A stretch of 64,000 nucleotides of DNA, taken from positions 1,426,001-1,490,000 of the forward strand of contig NZ_CP127221.1 in assembly GCF_030284385.1 (NCBI RefSeq). Direction: 5' to 3'. The notes beneath the pieces were generated by a model that did no database searches, had not been told where the DNA came from, and saw nothing but the letters and a program-made list of their open reading frames with translations. The number at the start of each line of letters is the position of its first letter. Positions within the stretch are counted from its first letter, which is position 1. The translations under genes and the position numbers were made by a program. This DNA is from Altererythrobacter rubellus (GTDB lineage Bacteria; Pseudomonadota; Alphaproteobacteria; Sphingomonadales; Sphingomonadaceae). Positions 8,553-19,651 of the stretch are shown in pieces.

Positions 8553-9983
8553 ATGGCTGACGATCTTCGCCAAGAGCAGGAACGTATCCTCAAGCTGCAG
8601 CGATCTGCATTCACTCAGTCGCGTCCAGAGCCGATGAGCATGCGCAAGGACCGCATCAAGCGGGCTATGGCGCTGATCAAGGAGAATGGCGAAGATCTGG
8701 CCAAAACCATGAGCGCAGATTTCGGTAGCCGAAGCATCCAACAGTCGATGATCACAGACATTGCAGCGACAGTTGGCGCAGGCAAGCATGCGCTGAAGAA
8801 TATGGACAAATGGGCGCGCGTCGAGAAACGTCCGGTGCAATTCCCATTGGGTCTCCTCGGCGCGAAAGCCGAAGTGCGTTATGAGCCAAAGGGTGTAATT
8901 GGCATCCTGAGCCCGTGGAATTTCCCGGTCAATCTGGCCTTCGCTCCGCTGATGCAGGTATTTGCCGCGGGCAACCGCGCTATGATCAAGCCGAGCGAAT
9001 TTACCGAGCGTACCTCACTGCTGATGAAAGAATTGGTGAAGGAGTATTTCACCGAGGATGAGCTGGCAGTGATCACCGGTGGTCCGGAAGTGGCCGCCGC
9101 GTTCTCGTCGCTCCCATTTGATCACCTTGTTTTCACAGGCTCGACGCCAACCGGCCGCCGCGTGATGGAGGCAGCTTCTGCCAATCTGGTGCCGGTAACG
9201 CTTGAGCTAGGCGGCAAATCGCCCGTGTTCATGGGGCGCAGCGCAGATTTTGCCAAAGCTGGTGAACGTATTGCGCTGGGCAAGATGATGAATGCTGGCC
9301 AGATCTGCCTCTCACCTGATTACATGTATGTCCCTCATGACAAGGAAGAAGAGGCTATCGCAGGCGTCACCCAGGGTGTGCACAACATGTATCCGACGCT
9401 GCTTGAGAATGATGACTACGCTTCGATCGTAAGCGACCGTCATTTCGAACGTTTGCAAGGACTGGTTGAGGATGCGCGCGACAAGGGTGCAGATGTGATC
9501 GAAGTCAATCCGGGTGGGGAAGATTTCTCCAACGCGAATCAGCGCAAAATGCCGCTCAACATTCTACGCAATGTCACAGATGAAATGGCAGTGATGCAGG
9601 AAGAGATTTTCGGTCCGCTGCTGCCAGTCAAGACCTACAGCCAGATCGACGAGGCGGTTGATTATGTGAACGAGCATGATCGCCCGCTGGGTCTATATTA
9701 CTTCGGCCAGGACAAGGCGGAGCAGGAACGCGTGCTCACTAAAACGATCTCCGGCGGTGTGACGACCAATGACGTGATCTTCCACGTTTCCATGGAGGAC
9801 CTTCCGTTCGGCGGGGTAGGACCATCGGGCATGGGCAGTTACCATGCGATCGAGGGCTTCCGTGAATTCAGCCACGCCCGTGCAGTCTATCACCAACCCA
9901 AGATCGATATTGCCAAGCTAGGCGGGTTCAAGCCGCCTTATGGTAAGGCAACAGACAAGGCCATTGCCCAAATGATGAAGTGA
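8553..9983 (+). CDS. coniferyl-aldehyde-type aldehyde dehydrogenase
   Basis: NAD(P)-dependent aldehyde dehydrogenase of 476 residues. Motifs in order: SPWNFP (120-125), FTGST (194-198), the general base Glu218 in LELGGKSP, and the nucleophile Cys252 in AGQICLSPDY. The AGQICLSPDY context, the early QxxAF N-terminus and the C-terminal KPPYGK are those of the coniferyl-aldehyde dehydrogenase group, which oxidises aromatic or long-chain aldehydes. The stop overlaps the start of the next gene (TGATG), implying coupled translation. Confidence 0.88.
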   Translation: MADDLRQEQERILKLQRSAFTQSRPEPMSMRKDRIKRAMALIKENGEDLAKTMSADFGSRSIQQSMITDIAATVGAGKHALKNMDKWARVEKRPVQFPLGLLGAKAEVRYEPKGVIGILSPWNFPVNLAFAPLMQVFAAGNRAMIKPSEFTERTSLLMKELVKEYFTEDELAVITGGPEVAAAFSSLPFDHLVFTGSTPTGRRVMEAASANLVPVTLELGGKSPVFMGRSADFAKAGERIALGKMMNAGQICLSPDYMYVPHDKEEEAIAGVTQGVHNMYPTLLENDDYASIVSDRHFERLQGLVEDARDKGADVIEVNPGGEDFSNANQRKMPLNILRNVTDEMAVMQEEIFGPLLPVKTYSQIDEAVDYVNEHDRPLGLYYFGQDKAEQERVLTKTISGGVTTNDVIFHVSMEDLPFGGVGPSGMGSYHAIEGFREFSHARAVYHQPKIDIAKLGGFKPPYGKATDKAIAQMMK

Positions 9984-11218
9984 TGCTGCGCACGTTTGTT
10001 GCAGCAATCACGCTCGGTCTAGCGGCACCTGCTTTGGCAGGGGAGGGACACGAATGGCGCCCGGTTGACGAGGCCACCGGCCAGATCCGGGATATGGAGG
10101 GCTTGGAGCAGCTCGCACGCGATTTTCCCGATAGCGGGACGGTGCGGCTGCGCATGCTTCAGCCGTTGCTCGCGGCGGGTGAGGTCGAGAAAGTCATGCG
10201 GGTACTCGAGTGGCTCTATGAGCGCGGCTATGTGTTCAGCGATGTCGCGCAGGAGCAAATCCCGAGGCTGCTTGAAGGCGTTGATCCGGGACGCATTGCG
10301 GAGCGCTTGCGCGGCGAAGCCGAAGTAATTGAAGCGAGCGAGGTTGTGGCGACCGCTCCGGCCGAGGCGGGTTTGGTAGAAGATGTTACGCCCCTTGCAA
10401 ATGGCGAGGGTGTAGTGGTGACTTCGGTAAGCGAGAAATCTCTTTATGGCCCTGGACCGGTCGGAAATTGGATTGCTCTGACATTACCGAAGGCAAATGA
10501 CCTGTCAGGTCTTGCAACAGACGCAGATCACAGGGTTGGATGGGTTGCGTTGGAAAACATCGATGGTTCGAAAGACGTGCGAGCCCTATTCACCGGCCTG
10601 ATGGGACTTACGGGTAATCTCGACAGTACGATCTACATTGAGGCTCCAGACGGCGCCACGGTATCGGAACATATGGCGGCCGATGGCAAGCTGTTCGCCG
10701 GTGACCCGCAAGGTGGTGGTGTTTACACGGCGACCGCAGATGACGAGGAACTCCAGACACTAGTCTCCTCCGGGACATTTCGTTCCCCGCAAGGTCTCGC
10801 GACCAGCGAAGACAACACAAAGCTCTTCGTCAGCGATTATCGCTATGGCATTGCGATTATCGATCTGGAAACGCGCGACGTTTCGCGGCTCGCGAGCGAT
10901 ATCCCGGTTATCCTTGATGGGGTCGATGGGTTGTGGCGCTACGGAAGCAAATTGATCGCGGTGCAAAACGGTACATCGCCGATGCGCATCTCCGCCTTCG
11001 AACTATCCGAGGACGGCACGCGCGTAATCAGCCATCGTGTGCTTGAACAGGCGCATTCGGAGTGGACCGAGCTATTGTCCGGCAGCATCGACAGCGATGC
11101 CTTGATCTACGTCGGCAATGGTCAGTGGGACCGCTATATCGAAGGCGAGTTGAAAGAAGGCATGGAGGCACTGCCTACTCAAATCCGTCGCCTGCCGCTC
11201 GCATCCCCGGCGCAGTAA
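9983..11218 (+). CDS. exported TPR plus beta-propeller-like protein
   Basis: Protein of 411 residues with a clear Sec signal peptide (MLRTFVAAITLGLAAPALA). The N-terminal part (about residues 30-110) is helical and TPR-like, with paired helices and conserved Leu/Ala spacing. The remainder has SMP-30/NHL-style propeller motifs such as SPQGLATSEDNTKLFVSDY and VDGLWRYGSKLIAVQNG. It starts on the last base of the aldehyde dehydrogenase stop codon, so it is translationally coupled to it; function is not known. The frame has a GTG one codon earlier, but the ATG is preferred. Confidence 0.72.
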   Translation: MLRTFVAAITLGLAAPALAGEGHEWRPVDEATGQIRDMEGLEQLARDFPDSGTVRLRMLQPLLAAGEVEKVMRVLEWLYERGYVFSDVAQEQIPRLLEGVDPGRIAERLRGEAEVIEASEVVATAPAEAGLVEDVTPLANGEGVVVTSVSEKSLYGPGPVGNWIALTLPKANDLSGLATDADHRVGWVALENIDGSKDVRALFTGLMGLTGNLDSTIYIEAPDGATVSEHMAADGKLFAGDPQGGGVYTATADDEELQTLVSSGTFRSPQGLATSEDNTKLFVSDYRYGIAIIDLETRDVSRLASDIPVILDGVDGLWRYGSKLIAVQNGTSPMRISAFELSEDGTRVISHRVLEQAHSEWTELLSGSIDSDALIYVGNGQWDRYIEGELKEGMEALPTQIRRLPLASPAQ

Positions 11219-11335
11219 TCCCCACAGTTTTACCGATACGCAACGCAAGTGCTATGAATTACACGATTCCCGCCCTTGCACCTTCGCTGCGTGGGGCTTA
11301 GAGGCGAGCGCGACTTTGCAGCGACGGGATTCATT

Positions 11336-11710
11336 GTGGTCGATCTTTCACAGTATCTGCCGATACTGATCTTCATCTTCATCGCGCTCGGATTGTCCGT
11401 GGCGTTTGTGTTCCTGCCCATGGGCGTTTCGCGTCTGACCGGGGCACACAATCCCGATGCGGAGAAGCTGAGCGAATATGAATGCGGATTTCCTGCGTTT
11501 GATGACGCGCGCAGCCAGTTTGACGTTCGCTTTTATCTCGTCGCAATCAGCTTCATCATCTTCGATTTGGAAGCGGCCTTCCTGTTCCCATGGGCGGTAA
11601 GCCTGGGTGAAACCGGTTGGACCGGTTGGATCGGCATGATGGTATTTCTTGGCATTCTGGCGATAGGCCTCGCCTATGAGTGGAAGAAGGGAGCTCTGGA
11701 CTGGGAATGA
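11336..11710 (+). CDS. nuoA: NADH-quinone oxidoreductase subunit A
   Basis: Membrane subunit of Complex I, about 124 residues with three transmembrane helices and the conserved loop [20 protein letters not shown]. The frame is open from a TTG at 11276, but the GTG at 11336 gives the normal length and N-terminus and follows a GACGGGA box. It starts the nuo operon; a possible promoter lies in the 117 bases after the previous gene (TTGCAC at 11276-11281, 17 bases, then TAGAGG), which is weak. Its TGA overlaps nuoB. Confidence 0.95.
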   Translation: MVDLSQYLPILIFIFIALGLSVAFVFLPMGVSRLTGAHNPDAEKLSEYECGFPAFDDARSQFDVRFYLVAISFIIFDLEAAFLFPWAVSLGETGWTGWIGMMVFLGILAIGLAYEWKKGALDWE

Positions 11711-12312
11711 GCACTTCTAGCAACAGCACGATTATCACGCCGCCAACCGCGCCGATCAGCGCGGCTGAAGCGGCTGCCATGATGCCAACGGCCAAGGGCG
11801 GCGAGGTACGCACGCCTGACAAGGATTACTTCGAGGCGCTGCAAACCGAGGTAAATGACAAGGGCTTCCTGGTAGCCTCGACCGAGGACGTGTTCCAATG
11901 GGCACGCACTGGTTCGCTGTGGTGGATGACATTCGGCCTGGCGTGTTGCGCGGTGGAGATGATCCACGCGAATATGCCGCGCTATGACATGGAGCGTTTC
12001 GGCGCTGCGCCGCGCGCATCCCCGCGCCAGTCAGACCTGATGATAGTCGCGGGCACGCTGTGCAACAAGATGGCGCCTGCACTGCGTAAAGTTTACGATC
12101 AGATGTCTGATCCGAAATATGTGATCAGCATGGGTAGCTGCGCCAATGGCGGGGGCTATTACCACTATTCCTACAGCGTCGTTCGCGGGTGTGACCGGAT
12201 TGTGCCGGTCGATATCTATGTGCCGGGCTGCCCGCCAACCGCAGAGGCGCTGCTCTATGGCGTGATGCAGTTGCAGCGGAAAATCCGCCGCGCAGGGACG
12301 ATTGAGCGATGA
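11707..12312 (+). CDS. nuoB: NADH-quinone oxidoreductase subunit B
   Basis: Peripheral-arm subunit that carries the [4Fe-4S] cluster N2, the last electron carrier before quinone. The four cluster cysteines are present: the adjacent pair Cys80-Cys81 in LACCAVE, Cys145 in GSCANGG and Cys175 in GCPPTAEA. It has an N-terminal extension of about 40 residues, common in alphaproteobacteria. The ATG overlaps the nuoA stop (ATGA); an upstream in-frame start inside nuoA is rejected. Confidence 0.97.
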   Translation: MSTSSNSTIITPPTAPISAAEAAAMMPTAKGGEVRTPDKDYFEALQTEVNDKGFLVASTEDVFQWARTGSLWWMTFGLACCAVEMIHANMPRYDMERFGAAPRASPRQSDLMIVAGTLCNKMAPALRKVYDQMSDPKYVISMGSCANGGGYYHYSYSVVRGCDRIVPVDIYVPGCPPTAEALLYGVMQLQRKIRRAGTIER

Positions 12313-12938
12313 TCGTGGTACATTCCGCTCCCAAATTCGCCAGCAATGAAGGCGTACGCGATGCTCTGGTCGTGGCGCTGGGCGATATGGTGCTTGCTTC
12401 AAAGGAAGAGCATGGCGAGATCGTGATCACGGTAAAACGTGATGCGATTGAAATCGCGCTCCGGCTGCTGCGCGACGACCACGAATATCAGCAGATGATG
12501 GAAATCGCGGGCGTCGATTACCCTGAGCGTGCTGAACGTTTCGAAGTGGTCTACATGCTGCAATCGCTGACGAAAAACCACCGCGTGATGGTGAAGCTGT
12601 CGACTGACGATGCAACGCCAGTGCCAACGATCACCACGCTATGGCCCAATGCTGGCTGGCTGGAACGCGAAGTGTTCGACCTTTATGGCGTGACCTTTGC
12701 GGGCAATCCAGACCTGCGCCGCATCCTGACCGATTACGGTTTCGAAGGGCATCCGTTCCGCAAAGACTTCCCGCTGACGGGCTACACCGAGCTGCGCTAT
12801 TCCGAAGAGGAAAAGCGCGTGGTTTACGAACCGGTCGAGCTTGCGCAAGACCTGCGCCAGTTTGATTTCCTCTCGCCATGGGAAGGATCGGATTACGTCC
12901 TGCCCGGCGACGAAAAGGCAGAGGAGAGCAAATCATGA
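12309..12938 (+). CDS. nuoC: NADH-quinone oxidoreductase subunit C
   Basis: 30-kDa peripheral subunit of Complex I, 209 residues. It has the family signature [41 protein letters not shown] split across residues ~118-160. Not fused to nuoD, unlike the E. coli NuoCD. ATGA overlap with nuoB and with nuoD shows tight coupling. Confidence 0.97.
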   Translation: MIVVHSAPKFASNEGVRDALVVALGDMVLASKEEHGEIVITVKRDAIEIALRLLRDDHEYQQMMEIAGVDYPERAERFEVVYMLQSLTKNHRVMVKLSTDDATPVPTITTLWPNAGWLEREVFDLYGVTFAGNPDLRRILTDYGFEGHPFRKDFPLTGYTELRYSEEEKRVVYEPVELAQDLRQFDFLSPWEGSDYVLPGDEKAEESKS

Positions 12939-14146
12939 GCGTCCAACTCGAACAGTCGCCCACCACCGGTGATGAAGTCATCACCAATTACACGATCAAT
13001 TTCGGGCCTCAGCACCCTGCGGCACACGGCGTGCTGCGCATGGTTATGGAGCTGGACGGCGAAGTGATCGAGCGGATCGACCCGCATGTCGGCCTGCTCC
13101 ACCGCGGCACCGAGAAGCTGATCGAGCACAAGACCTATCTGCAGGCCCTGCCGTATTTTGACCGGCTCGATTACTGCTCTCCACTGGCACAGGAATACAG
13201 CTACGTTCTGGCAATCGAGAAGCTGATCAATCTGGAGGTGCCGGAGCGGGCGCAATATCTGCGCGTGCTGTTTGCCGAGCTTACCCGCATCTGCAACCAC
13301 ATGCTCAATATGGGCGCGCACATACTGGATGTGGGTGCGTTCACGCCGAACCTGTGGATCATGGATCTGCGCGAAGATTGCCTGAACTTCTTCGAGCGCG
13401 CGTCTGGCGCACGGATGCACATGGCATGGTTCCGCCCGGGTGGCGTGCATCAGGATGTGCCGGAAAAGCTGCTGGTTGATATTGGCGAATGGCTCGACGG
13501 GCGTTTCTTCCCGTTATTTGAAGACGCAATGAGCCTGGTGATGGACAACCGCATTTTCAAACAGCGCAATGTCGATATCGCCGTGGTCAGCCGCGAAGAC
13601 GCTATTGCCTGGGGCTTTAGCGGCCCGATGATCCGCGCGGCGGGTGTGCCGTGGGATCTACGCAAGTCGCAGCCGTATGATGTCTATGACCGGATGGAAT
13701 TCGACATTCCCGTCGGCACCAATTCGGATTGCTATGACCGCTTCATGGTGCGCGTGAAGGAGATTTACGAAAGCGCCAAGATCATCAAGCAATGTCTCGC
13801 AGATATGCCCGAGGGGCCGATTGCGAGCGATGACGGCAAGGTTTCACCGCCGAAGCGCGGCGAGATGAAGCAATCGATGGAAGCGCTTATCCACCACTTC
13901 AAGCTCTATACAGAGGGCTTCCATGTGCCCGAAGGCGAAGTTTATGTCGCGACCGAAAGCCCGAAGGGCGAGTTCGGCGTTTATCTCGTCAGCGATGGCA
14001 CTAATCGGCCATACCGCTGCAAGATCCGCCCGACGGCATTCTCGCACCTGCAGGCAATGGACTTCATGAGCAAGGGCCACATGCTGCCTGACGCGACCGC
14101 CATTCTCGGCGCAATCGATGTCGTATTCGGGGAGTGTGACCGCTAA
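12935..14146 (+). CDS. nuoD: NADH-quinone oxidoreductase subunit D
   Basis: 49-kDa subunit, which with NuoB forms the quinone-binding site. The start of the mature fold reads [14 protein letters not shown], with the conserved His pair that faces quinone, then [13 protein letters not shown]; the C-terminus ends in DVVFGECDR. Length is 403 residues. The frame extends upstream to 12878, but the ATG at 12935 overlaps the nuoC stop and follows GAGGAGAGCAA. Confidence 0.97.
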   Translation: MSVQLEQSPTTGDEVITNYTINFGPQHPAAHGVLRMVMELDGEVIERIDPHVGLLHRGTEKLIEHKTYLQALPYFDRLDYCSPLAQEYSYVLAIEKLINLEVPERAQYLRVLFAELTRICNHMLNMGAHILDVGAFTPNLWIMDLREDCLNFFERASGARMHMAWFRPGGVHQDVPEKLLVDIGEWLDGRFFPLFEDAMSLVMDNRIFKQRNVDIAVVSREDAIAWGFSGPMIRAAGVPWDLRKSQPYDVYDRMEFDIPVGTNSDCYDRFMVRVKEIYESAKIIKQCLADMPEGPIASDDGKVSPPKRGEMKQSMEALIHHFKLYTEGFHVPEGEVYVATESPKGEFGVYLVSDGTNRPYRCKIRPTAFSHLQAMDFMSKGHMLPDATAILGAIDVVFGECDR

Positions 14147-14814
14147 TGGCTGACCGTACTCCCGCACCCGACAACCCCGAACTGCGTGAGCGCTGGGGCA
14201 ATTTCTCTTTCACCGACGCAAACCGCAAGAAAGCTGATTGGCACATCGCGAAGTATCCGGAAGGTCGCCAGAAATCGGCGGTGATGCCGCTGCTCGATCT
14301 GGCTCAGCGTCAGGTTGGCGAAGAAACCGATACGCAGGGCTGGCTGCCGCTGCCGGTGATCGAATATGTCGCCGACTATCTCGACATGCCGGTGATCCGC
14401 GTGCTCGAAGTCGCGACCTTTTACTTCATGTACAATATGAAGCCGGTCGGCAAATATCACGTGCAGGTTTGCGGCACGACGCCGTGCATGCTGCGTGGCT
14501 CGGATGGCCTGTTCGAGACCTGCAAGAAACGCGGCATGAAGAAGGGCCAAGTGTCCAAAGATGGCCTTTGGACGCTAACCGAGGTTGAATGCATGGGCAA
14601 TTGCGCGACCGCGCCAATGGTCCAGATCAATGATGACAATTACGAAGATTTGACGCCAGAGCGTCTCGATGCGGTGCTCGATGCGCTGGCCAAGGGTGAG
14701 CAGCCCAAAACTGGCACGCAAGAACCCGGCCGCCACACGTCAGAGCCTGCGAACGCCCTAAGTAATCTGAAAGAGATGGTCACCGAGAACCACGATTACA
14801 GGGGGGATTGGTGA
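14146..14814 (+). CDS. nuoE: NADH-quinone oxidoreductase subunit E
   Basis: 24-kDa thioredoxin-fold subunit holding the [2Fe-2S] cluster N1a. The four ligands are Cys109 and Cys114 (CGTTPC) and Cys149 and Cys153 (ECMGNC). At 222 residues it carries a polar C-terminal extension (about 50 residues) beyond the E. coli length, as is common in alphaproteobacteria. Its ATG shares a base with the nuoD stop, and its TGA overlaps a GTG that opens the first of three small membrane ORFs. Confidence 0.96.
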   Translation: MADRTPAPDNPELRERWGNFSFTDANRKKADWHIAKYPEGRQKSAVMPLLDLAQRQVGEETDTQGWLPLPVIEYVADYLDMPVIRVLEVATFYFMYNMKPVGKYHVQVCGTTPCMLRGSDGLFETCKKRGMKKGQVSKDGLWTLTEVECMGNCATAPMVQINDDNYEDLTPERLDAVLDALAKGEQPKTGTQEPGRHTSEPANALSNLKEMVTENHDYRGDW

Positions 14815-14978
14815 TCAGTAAGTACATTACACCCGTGTTGGCAGTGATTGTCGGCATGTTGGCCAGTTTTGGCCTGCAGGAAGCGGGTATTGAATCGCTT
14901 TGGGCCAAGGTTACTGGCGTTGTTGTCGCTATCGTCGCGTTCTTTGTGATCGGGTACATAAGGGCATCTCGGGCATGA
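14811..14978 (+). CDS. micro-ORF 1 in nuo operon, two-helix membrane peptide
   Basis: 55-codon frame starting with GTG that overlaps the nuoE stop (GTGA), preceded by an AGGGGGG box at about 14800-14806. The product starts MISKYITPVLAVIVGML and has two hydrophobic helices joined by a short loop with Gln-Glu-Ala-Gly, ending in a basic tail. It ends by an ATGA overlap with the next micro-ORF. No family is recognised. The seamless coupling on both sides and the good ribosome-binding site argue that it is translated. Confidence 0.6.
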   Translation: MISKYITPVLAVIVGMLASFGLQEAGIESLWAKVTGVVVAIVAFFVIGYIRASRA

Positions 14979-15157
14979 ACGGGGCTGTTCTGGCATTGAT
15001 GATCGCTGGTCTCGTCGGCTTTGGTGCGGGCGCGTATCTCGCCGCGACTGGCAGCCGCGAAGTAGGTATCATCCTGATGGGCGGCGGACTGTTGTTTCAA
15101 GTGCTGACGCTGCGCCAGCTGCGCGCGGCCAAGAAGGGTGCCCATGATGATCGGTAA
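14975..15157 (+). CDS. micro-ORF 2 in nuo operon, small Gly-rich membrane protein
   Basis: 60 residues from the ATG at 14975, which overlaps the stop of micro-ORF 1. Two hydrophobic Gly/Ala/Leu-rich helices (MNGAVLALMIAGLVGFGAG and a second around VGIILMGGGLLFQV) precede a basic tail ending KKGAHDDR. A longer upstream frame from 14900 is rejected because the overlap start is better. Function unknown; possibly an assembly or accessory peptide of Complex I, by position only. Confidence 0.62.
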   Translation: MNGAVLALMIAGLVGFGAGAYLAATGSREVGIILMGGGLLFQVLTLRQLRAAKKGAHDDR

Positions 15158-15308
15158 GTCTAAGCGCATGGAGAAGGCAGGCGGACCGGCTATGGTTATC
15201 CTTGGCGCTGTATTCATGGGGACATCTCAGGTCGCTTTGGGCGCGGCGTTTCTCGCGATTGGGGCCGCACTGATCACTAAACAGAAGAAGACTGACGATG
15301 CTGGCTGA
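15144..15308 (+). CDS. micro-ORF 3 in nuo operon, small membrane protein
   Basis: 54 residues from ATG 15144, or 53 from ATG 15147 which is better spaced from a GAAGGG box. The N-terminus is basic, followed by two Gly/Ala-rich hydrophobic segments and the polar tail KQKKTDDAG. It overlaps the end of micro-ORF 2 and runs 11 bases into nuoF, so all three micro-ORFs bridge nuoE to nuoF without a gap. No recognised domain. Confidence 0.58.
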   Translation: MMIGKSKRMEKAGGPAMVILGAVFMGTSQVALGAAFLAIGAALITKQKKTDDAG

Positions 15309-16590
15309 TAAGGATCGCATCTTTACCAATGTCTACGGGTTCCAGCCGTGGAACCTGCCTGCTGCGCAAAAGCGCGGCGATTGGGACAATACGAAGAAAC
15401 TGCTCGAGCGCGGGCAAGAAGCAATCATCGAGGAAATCAAGGACTCCGGCCTGCGCGGTCGGGGCGGGGCGGGTTTCCCTACCGGCCTCAAATGGTCCTT
15501 CATGCCGAAGGAAAGCAAGGACGGTCGTCCGAGCTTCCTCGTCATCAATGCTGACGAATCCGAGCCGGGTTCGTGCAAAGACCGCGAGATCATCCGCCAC
15601 GATCCGCACAAGCTGATCGAAGGCGCGCTGGTTGCCGGTTTCGCTATGCGCGCGCGTGCGGCGTACATTTACATTCGCGGCGAGTATATCCGCGAAGCCG
15701 AAACGCTGCAGGCGGCGGTTGACGAAGCCTATGACGCGGGCCTTATCGGCAAAAACGCCAGCGGCTCTGGCTATGACTTCGATGTATTCATGCATCGCGG
15801 TGCGGGCGCCTATATCTGCGGTGAAGAAACCGCGATGATCGAAAGCCTTGAGGGCAAGAAGGGTCAACCGCGCCTGAAGCCGCCATTCCCGGCAGGCGCA
15901 GGCCTCTATGGCTGCCCGACCACGGTCAACAATGTCGAAAGCATTGCGGTAGTGCCCACGATCCTGCGTCGCGGCGCAAGCTGGTTCAACAGCTTCGGGC
16001 GCGAGAACAACAAAGGCACCAAGCTGTTCCAGATCAGCGGGCATGTCGAAAGGCCCTGCGTGGTCGAAGAAGCGATGAGCATTCCGTTCAAGGAGCTGAT
16101 TGAGAAGCATTGCGGCGGCATCACTGGCGGTTGGGACAATTTGCTGGCGGTGATTCCGGGTGGTTCCTCGGTCCCATTGGTTCCTGCGAAGGAAATTATG
16201 GACGCACCGATGGACTTTGACGGTTTGCGTGAACTTGGCTCCGGCTTGGGTACGGCCGCCGTTATCGTCATGGACAAATCGACCGATATCGTCGGTGCAA
16301 TCAGCCGCTTGAGCTATTTCTACAAGCACGAAAGCTGCGGCCAGTGCACCCCGTGTCGCGAGGGCACAGGCTGGATGTGGCGGATGATGGAGCGCCTGCG
16401 CACCGGCGATGCAGCGATCGAGGAAATCGATATGCTGCAGCAGGTCACCAAACAGGTTGAAGGCCACACCATCTGCGCGCTGGGCGATGCAGCGGCATGG
16501 CCGATCCAGGGTCTGATCCGCCATTTCCGCCCAGAGCTGGAGCGCCGGATCCACGAGCATAATGCGAAGTTCCAGGAGGCCGCTGAGTAA
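15298..16590 (+). CDS. nuoF: NADH-quinone oxidoreductase subunit F
   Basis: 51-kDa subunit that binds NADH and FMN and hands electrons to the N3 [4Fe-4S] cluster. The FMN/NADH glycine-rich loop [13 protein letters not shown] lies near residue 55 and [17 protein letters not shown] near residue 170; cluster ligands are in [12 protein letters not shown] (near residue 345) and the distal Cys of TICALGD (near 391). 430 residues. The start codon lies inside the end of micro-ORF 3. Confidence 0.97.
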   Translation: MLADKDRIFTNVYGFQPWNLPAAQKRGDWDNTKKLLERGQEAIIEEIKDSGLRGRGGAGFPTGLKWSFMPKESKDGRPSFLVINADESEPGSCKDREIIRHDPHKLIEGALVAGFAMRARAAYIYIRGEYIREAETLQAAVDEAYDAGLIGKNASGSGYDFDVFMHRGAGAYICGEETAMIESLEGKKGQPRLKPPFPAGAGLYGCPTTVNNVESIAVVPTILRRGASWFNSFGRENNKGTKLFQISGHVERPCVVEEAMSIPFKELIEKHCGGITGGWDNLLAVIPGGSSVPLVPAKEIMDAPMDFDGLRELGSGLGTAAVIVMDKSTDIVGAISRLSYFYKHESCGQCTPCREGTGWMWRMMERLRTGDAAIEEIDMLQQVTKQVEGHTICALGDAAAWPIQGLIRHFRPELERRIHEHNAKFQEAAE

Positions 16591-18605
16591 TGCCTAAGGT
16601 CACCGTAGACGGACAGGAAATCGAGGTTCCCGCGGGCACGACTGTGCTGCAGGCGTGCGAGATGGCGGGCAAGGAAATACCGCGCTTCTGTTACCACGAA
16701 CGTTTAAGTATCGCCGGTAACTGCCGGATGTGCTTGGTGGAAGTGAAGCCCGGGCCGCCCAAGCCGCAGGCCTCTTGCGCGCTGCCGACCGCCGAAGGTC
16801 AGGAAATCCGCACGGATACGCCGATGGTCAAGACCGCGCGCGAAGGCGTGATGGAGTTCCTGCTTATCAATCACCCGCTCGATTGCCCGATTTGCGATCA
16901 GGGCGGCGAATGCGATTTGCAAGATCAGGCGGTGGCCTATGGCAGGGGTGGTTCGCGCTACGAAGAAAACAAGCGCGCCGTCACCGAGAAGTATATGGGG
17001 CCATTGATCAAGACGATCATGACCCGCTGCATTCACTGCACCCGCTGTGTGCGTTTCAGCGAGGAAATCGCGGGCGTGGACGAGATCGGCGCCCTCTATC
17101 GCGGCGAGGATATGCAGATCACCACCTATCTGGAGCAGGCGGCGGCGCATGAAATGAGCGCCAATGTGATCGACCTGTGCCCGGTGGGTGCGCTCACATC
17201 GCGTCCCTATGCGTTTGAAGCGCGCCCGTGGGAGCTGAAGAAGACGCTCAGCATCGACGTTTCTGACGCCGTTGGCGCGAATATCCGGCTCGACAGCCGT
17301 GGCCGCGAAGTGATGCGCGCACTTCCGCGTATCAATGACGACGTCAATGAAGAATGGATTTCGGACAAGGCACGCTATCAGGTCGATGGCCTGACCAAGC
17401 GGCGCTTGGACAAGGTCTTCATGCGCAAACGTGGCGGTTTGAAGCCTGCGACGTGGGAAGAGGCCTTCAAAGCGATCGCCAAGCAGCTCAAAGGCGCGAA
17501 GTCGTCCATCGCGGCTGTCGCAGGCGACATGGTCGATTGTGAGACGATGTTTGCGGCGAAATCGCTGCTGAAAGCTTGCGGTTCGACCCTGGTCGAAGGT
17601 CGCCAGACTGGCATGGACTATGACGTGTCGAACCTTGCGGCAGTGAATTTCAATTCAACGCTGGCCGGTATCGAAACGGCCGACGCAATCCTGATCGTGG
17701 GCAGCCACGTGCGCTGGGAAGCGCCATCGGTGAATGTTCGCTTGCGCAAGGCGGTGAAGAACGGCGCGAAGGTCTATGTGATCGGCCCAGAGTGGGAGAC
17801 GACGTTCCACGCCACCTTCCTGGGCGCGGACCTCTCTGTGCTGTCGAACCTGCCGAGCGATCTGGTCGAGCATTTCCACGAGGCAGAACGTCCCGCAATC
17901 ATCATGGGCGGCGCGGCGCTGGCGAGGGGTGCGCTCCATGCGGGCCTCGCGGCTGCTGAGCAGTTGAAGGTCGTTCGCGAGGGCTGGAACGGTTTCAACG
18001 TGCTGCACTTCTCTGCTGCACGCATGGGCGGGCTGATGCTCGGCTTTGCGCAAAAGGGCGGCATGAAGGACATTGCAGCGGCTTCGCCCAAGGTGATCCT
18101 GTCGCTCGGCGCGGACGAGATGAATTTCGAGCCTTATGCGGACAGCCTGAAGGTCTATATCGGGCACCACGGTGACAAGGGCGCGCATGCGGCCGACATC
18201 ATCCTGCCCGCGGCGAGCTACGCAGAGAAAGATGGCACCTACGTTAACACAGAGGGCCGGGTGCAGTTCGCAGAGAAAGCCGTGTTCGCGCCGGGTGATG
18301 CGCGCGAAGACTGGACAATTCTGCGCGCATTGGCCGATGCGCTAGGCGTTAATGTCGGCTTTGACAGCGTTGGCGAATTGCAAAGCGTAATGATCGCCGA
18401 AGTGCCTGCGCTGGGCGAAGAAGGCTTGGCCGATTACGGCACGCTACCTGCTGCGCCATCCGGCGCGAAGGTCGAAGGCGTGATCGAGGCCTATCCGATC
18501 AAGGATTTCTACCTGACCAACCCGATCGCCCGCGCGAGCGCGGTGATGCAGCGATGCTCGGCAGAACTGCTTCACGGTGATGAACTGAAGGAAGCGGCAG
18601 AGTGA
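16590..18605 (+). CDS. nuoG: NADH-quinone oxidoreductase subunit G
   Basis: 75-kDa iron-sulfur subunit, 671 residues. The N-terminal ferredoxin-like domain has Cys34, Cys45, Cys48 and Cys63 for N1b; then [18 protein letters not shown] (N5 region) and [10 protein letters not shown] with [15 protein letters not shown] (N4). The rest resembles a molybdopterin-oxidoreductase fold that has lost its cofactor. Short 671-residue form, as in alphaproteobacteria and mitochondria rather than the longer E. coli form. TAATG junction with nuoF. Confidence 0.96.
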   Translation: MPKVTVDGQEIEVPAGTTVLQACEMAGKEIPRFCYHERLSIAGNCRMCLVEVKPGPPKPQASCALPTAEGQEIRTDTPMVKTAREGVMEFLLINHPLDCPICDQGGECDLQDQAVAYGRGGSRYEENKRAVTEKYMGPLIKTIMTRCIHCTRCVRFSEEIAGVDEIGALYRGEDMQITTYLEQAAAHEMSANVIDLCPVGALTSRPYAFEARPWELKKTLSIDVSDAVGANIRLDSRGREVMRALPRINDDVNEEWISDKARYQVDGLTKRRLDKVFMRKRGGLKPATWEEAFKAIAKQLKGAKSSIAAVAGDMVDCETMFAAKSLLKACGSTLVEGRQTGMDYDVSNLAAVNFNSTLAGIETADAILIVGSHVRWEAPSVNVRLRKAVKNGAKVYVIGPEWETTFHATFLGADLSVLSNLPSDLVEHFHEAERPAIIMGGAALARGALHAGLAAAEQLKVVREGWNGFNVLHFSAARMGGLMLGFAQKGGMKDIAAASPKVILSLGADEMNFEPYADSLKVYIGHHGDKGAHAADIILPAASYAEKDGTYVNTEGRVQFAEKAVFAPGDAREDWTILRALADALGVNVGFDSVGELQSVMIAEVPALGEEGLADYGTLPAAPSGAKVEGVIEAYPIKDFYLTNPIARASAVMQRCSAELLHGDELKEAAE

Positions 18606-19651
18606 CCGAATTCTTCCAATCCCTCGGCATGAGCTACGAATGGGCGTGGTTCGTTGCCACGGTCAGCGGTATTCTGCTGATCGCATTCCCGGTGATGCTC
18701 GCGGTGGCGATGATCATCTATATGGACCGTAAGGTGCTGGGCGCAGTCATGATGCGGCGCGGGCCCAATGTGGTCGGCCCGTTCGGCCTGCTGCAGAGTT
18801 TTGCAGATGGCCTGAAGGTATTCCTGCAGGAAACCATCATCCCCAGCGCCGCGAACAAGGGCATTTTCCTGCTCGCGCCGATCGTGACCTTTACCGTCGC
18901 GCTCGCCGCATGGGCGGTGATTCCGTTCGACGCACATATGGTGCTGGCAGACATCAATGTCGGCCTACTCTACATTCTCGCGATCAGTTCGCTGGGTGTT
19001 TACGGCGTGGTGATGGCGGGCTGGGCATCGAACTCGAAATATCCGTTCTTCTCCGCAATGCGCGCCGCTGCACAGATGATCAGCTACGAAGTTTCGATCG
19101 GCTTCATCCTGGTCTGCGTGGTTCTGTGGGCGGGCACATTCAACTTGAACGGTATTATCGAGGCACAGCGCGGACACGGCCTCGGCTTCGTCAACGGGTT
19201 CTTCTTTAACCCGCTGCTGTTCCCGATGTTCGTGGTGTTCTTCATCAGCTGTCTGGCGGAAACCGCACGCGCACCGTTTGACCTGACCGAGGCCGAGTCA
19301 GAGCTCGTCGCCGGTTTCCAGACCGAATACAGCTCTATGAGCTTCGCGCTGTTCTGGCTTGGCGAATATGCCAACATCCTGTTGATGTGCATGCTCTGCG
19401 CGATCCTGTTCATGGGTGGCTGGCTGCCGCCGGTTGAGTGGGCGCCGCTCTATGCGGTGCCAGGCATCATCTGGCTGCTGGGCAAGACCCTGCTCTTCTT
19501 CTTCCTGTTCAGCTGGATTTGGGCTACCGTTCCGCGCTTCCGCTATGACCAATTGATGCGTCTGGGCTGGAAAGTCTTCCTGCCGATGAGCCTGATCTTT
19601 GTTGCGGTCATTTCCGGCTACCTCATGGCTACGGGGCATTTTGCAAAATGA
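18602..19651 (+). CDS. nuoH: NADH-quinone oxidoreductase subunit H
   Basis: Membrane subunit that closes the quinone chamber, 349 residues with about eight transmembrane helices. Recognised by [19 protein letters not shown], by the conserved acidic loop [24 protein letters not shown], and by [12 protein letters not shown] near the C-terminus. GTG start overlapping the nuoG TGA; ATGA overlap with nuoI. Confidence 0.97.
   Translation: MTEFFQSLGMSYEWAWFVATVSGILLIAFPVMLAVAMIIYMDRKVLGAVMMRRGPNVVGPFGLLQSFADGLKVFLQETIIPSAANKGIFLLAPIVTFTVALAAWAVIPFDAHMVLADINVGLLYILAISSLGVYGVVMAGWASNSKYPFFSAMRAAAQMISYEVSIGFILVCVVLWAGTFNLNGIIEAQRGHGLGFVNGFFFNPLLFPMFVVFFISCLAETARAPFDLTEAESELVAGFQTEYSSMSFALFWLGEYANILLMCMLCAILFMGGWLPPVEWAPLYAVPGIIWLLGKTLLFFFLFSWIWATVPRFRYDQLMRLGWKVFLPMSLIFVAVISGYLMATGHFAK

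Noticed and set aside
15277..16560. 427-residue minus-strand frame opposite nuoF
   Set aside because: It is the antisense of a well-supported gene, has no family motif and reflects GC-biased third positions.
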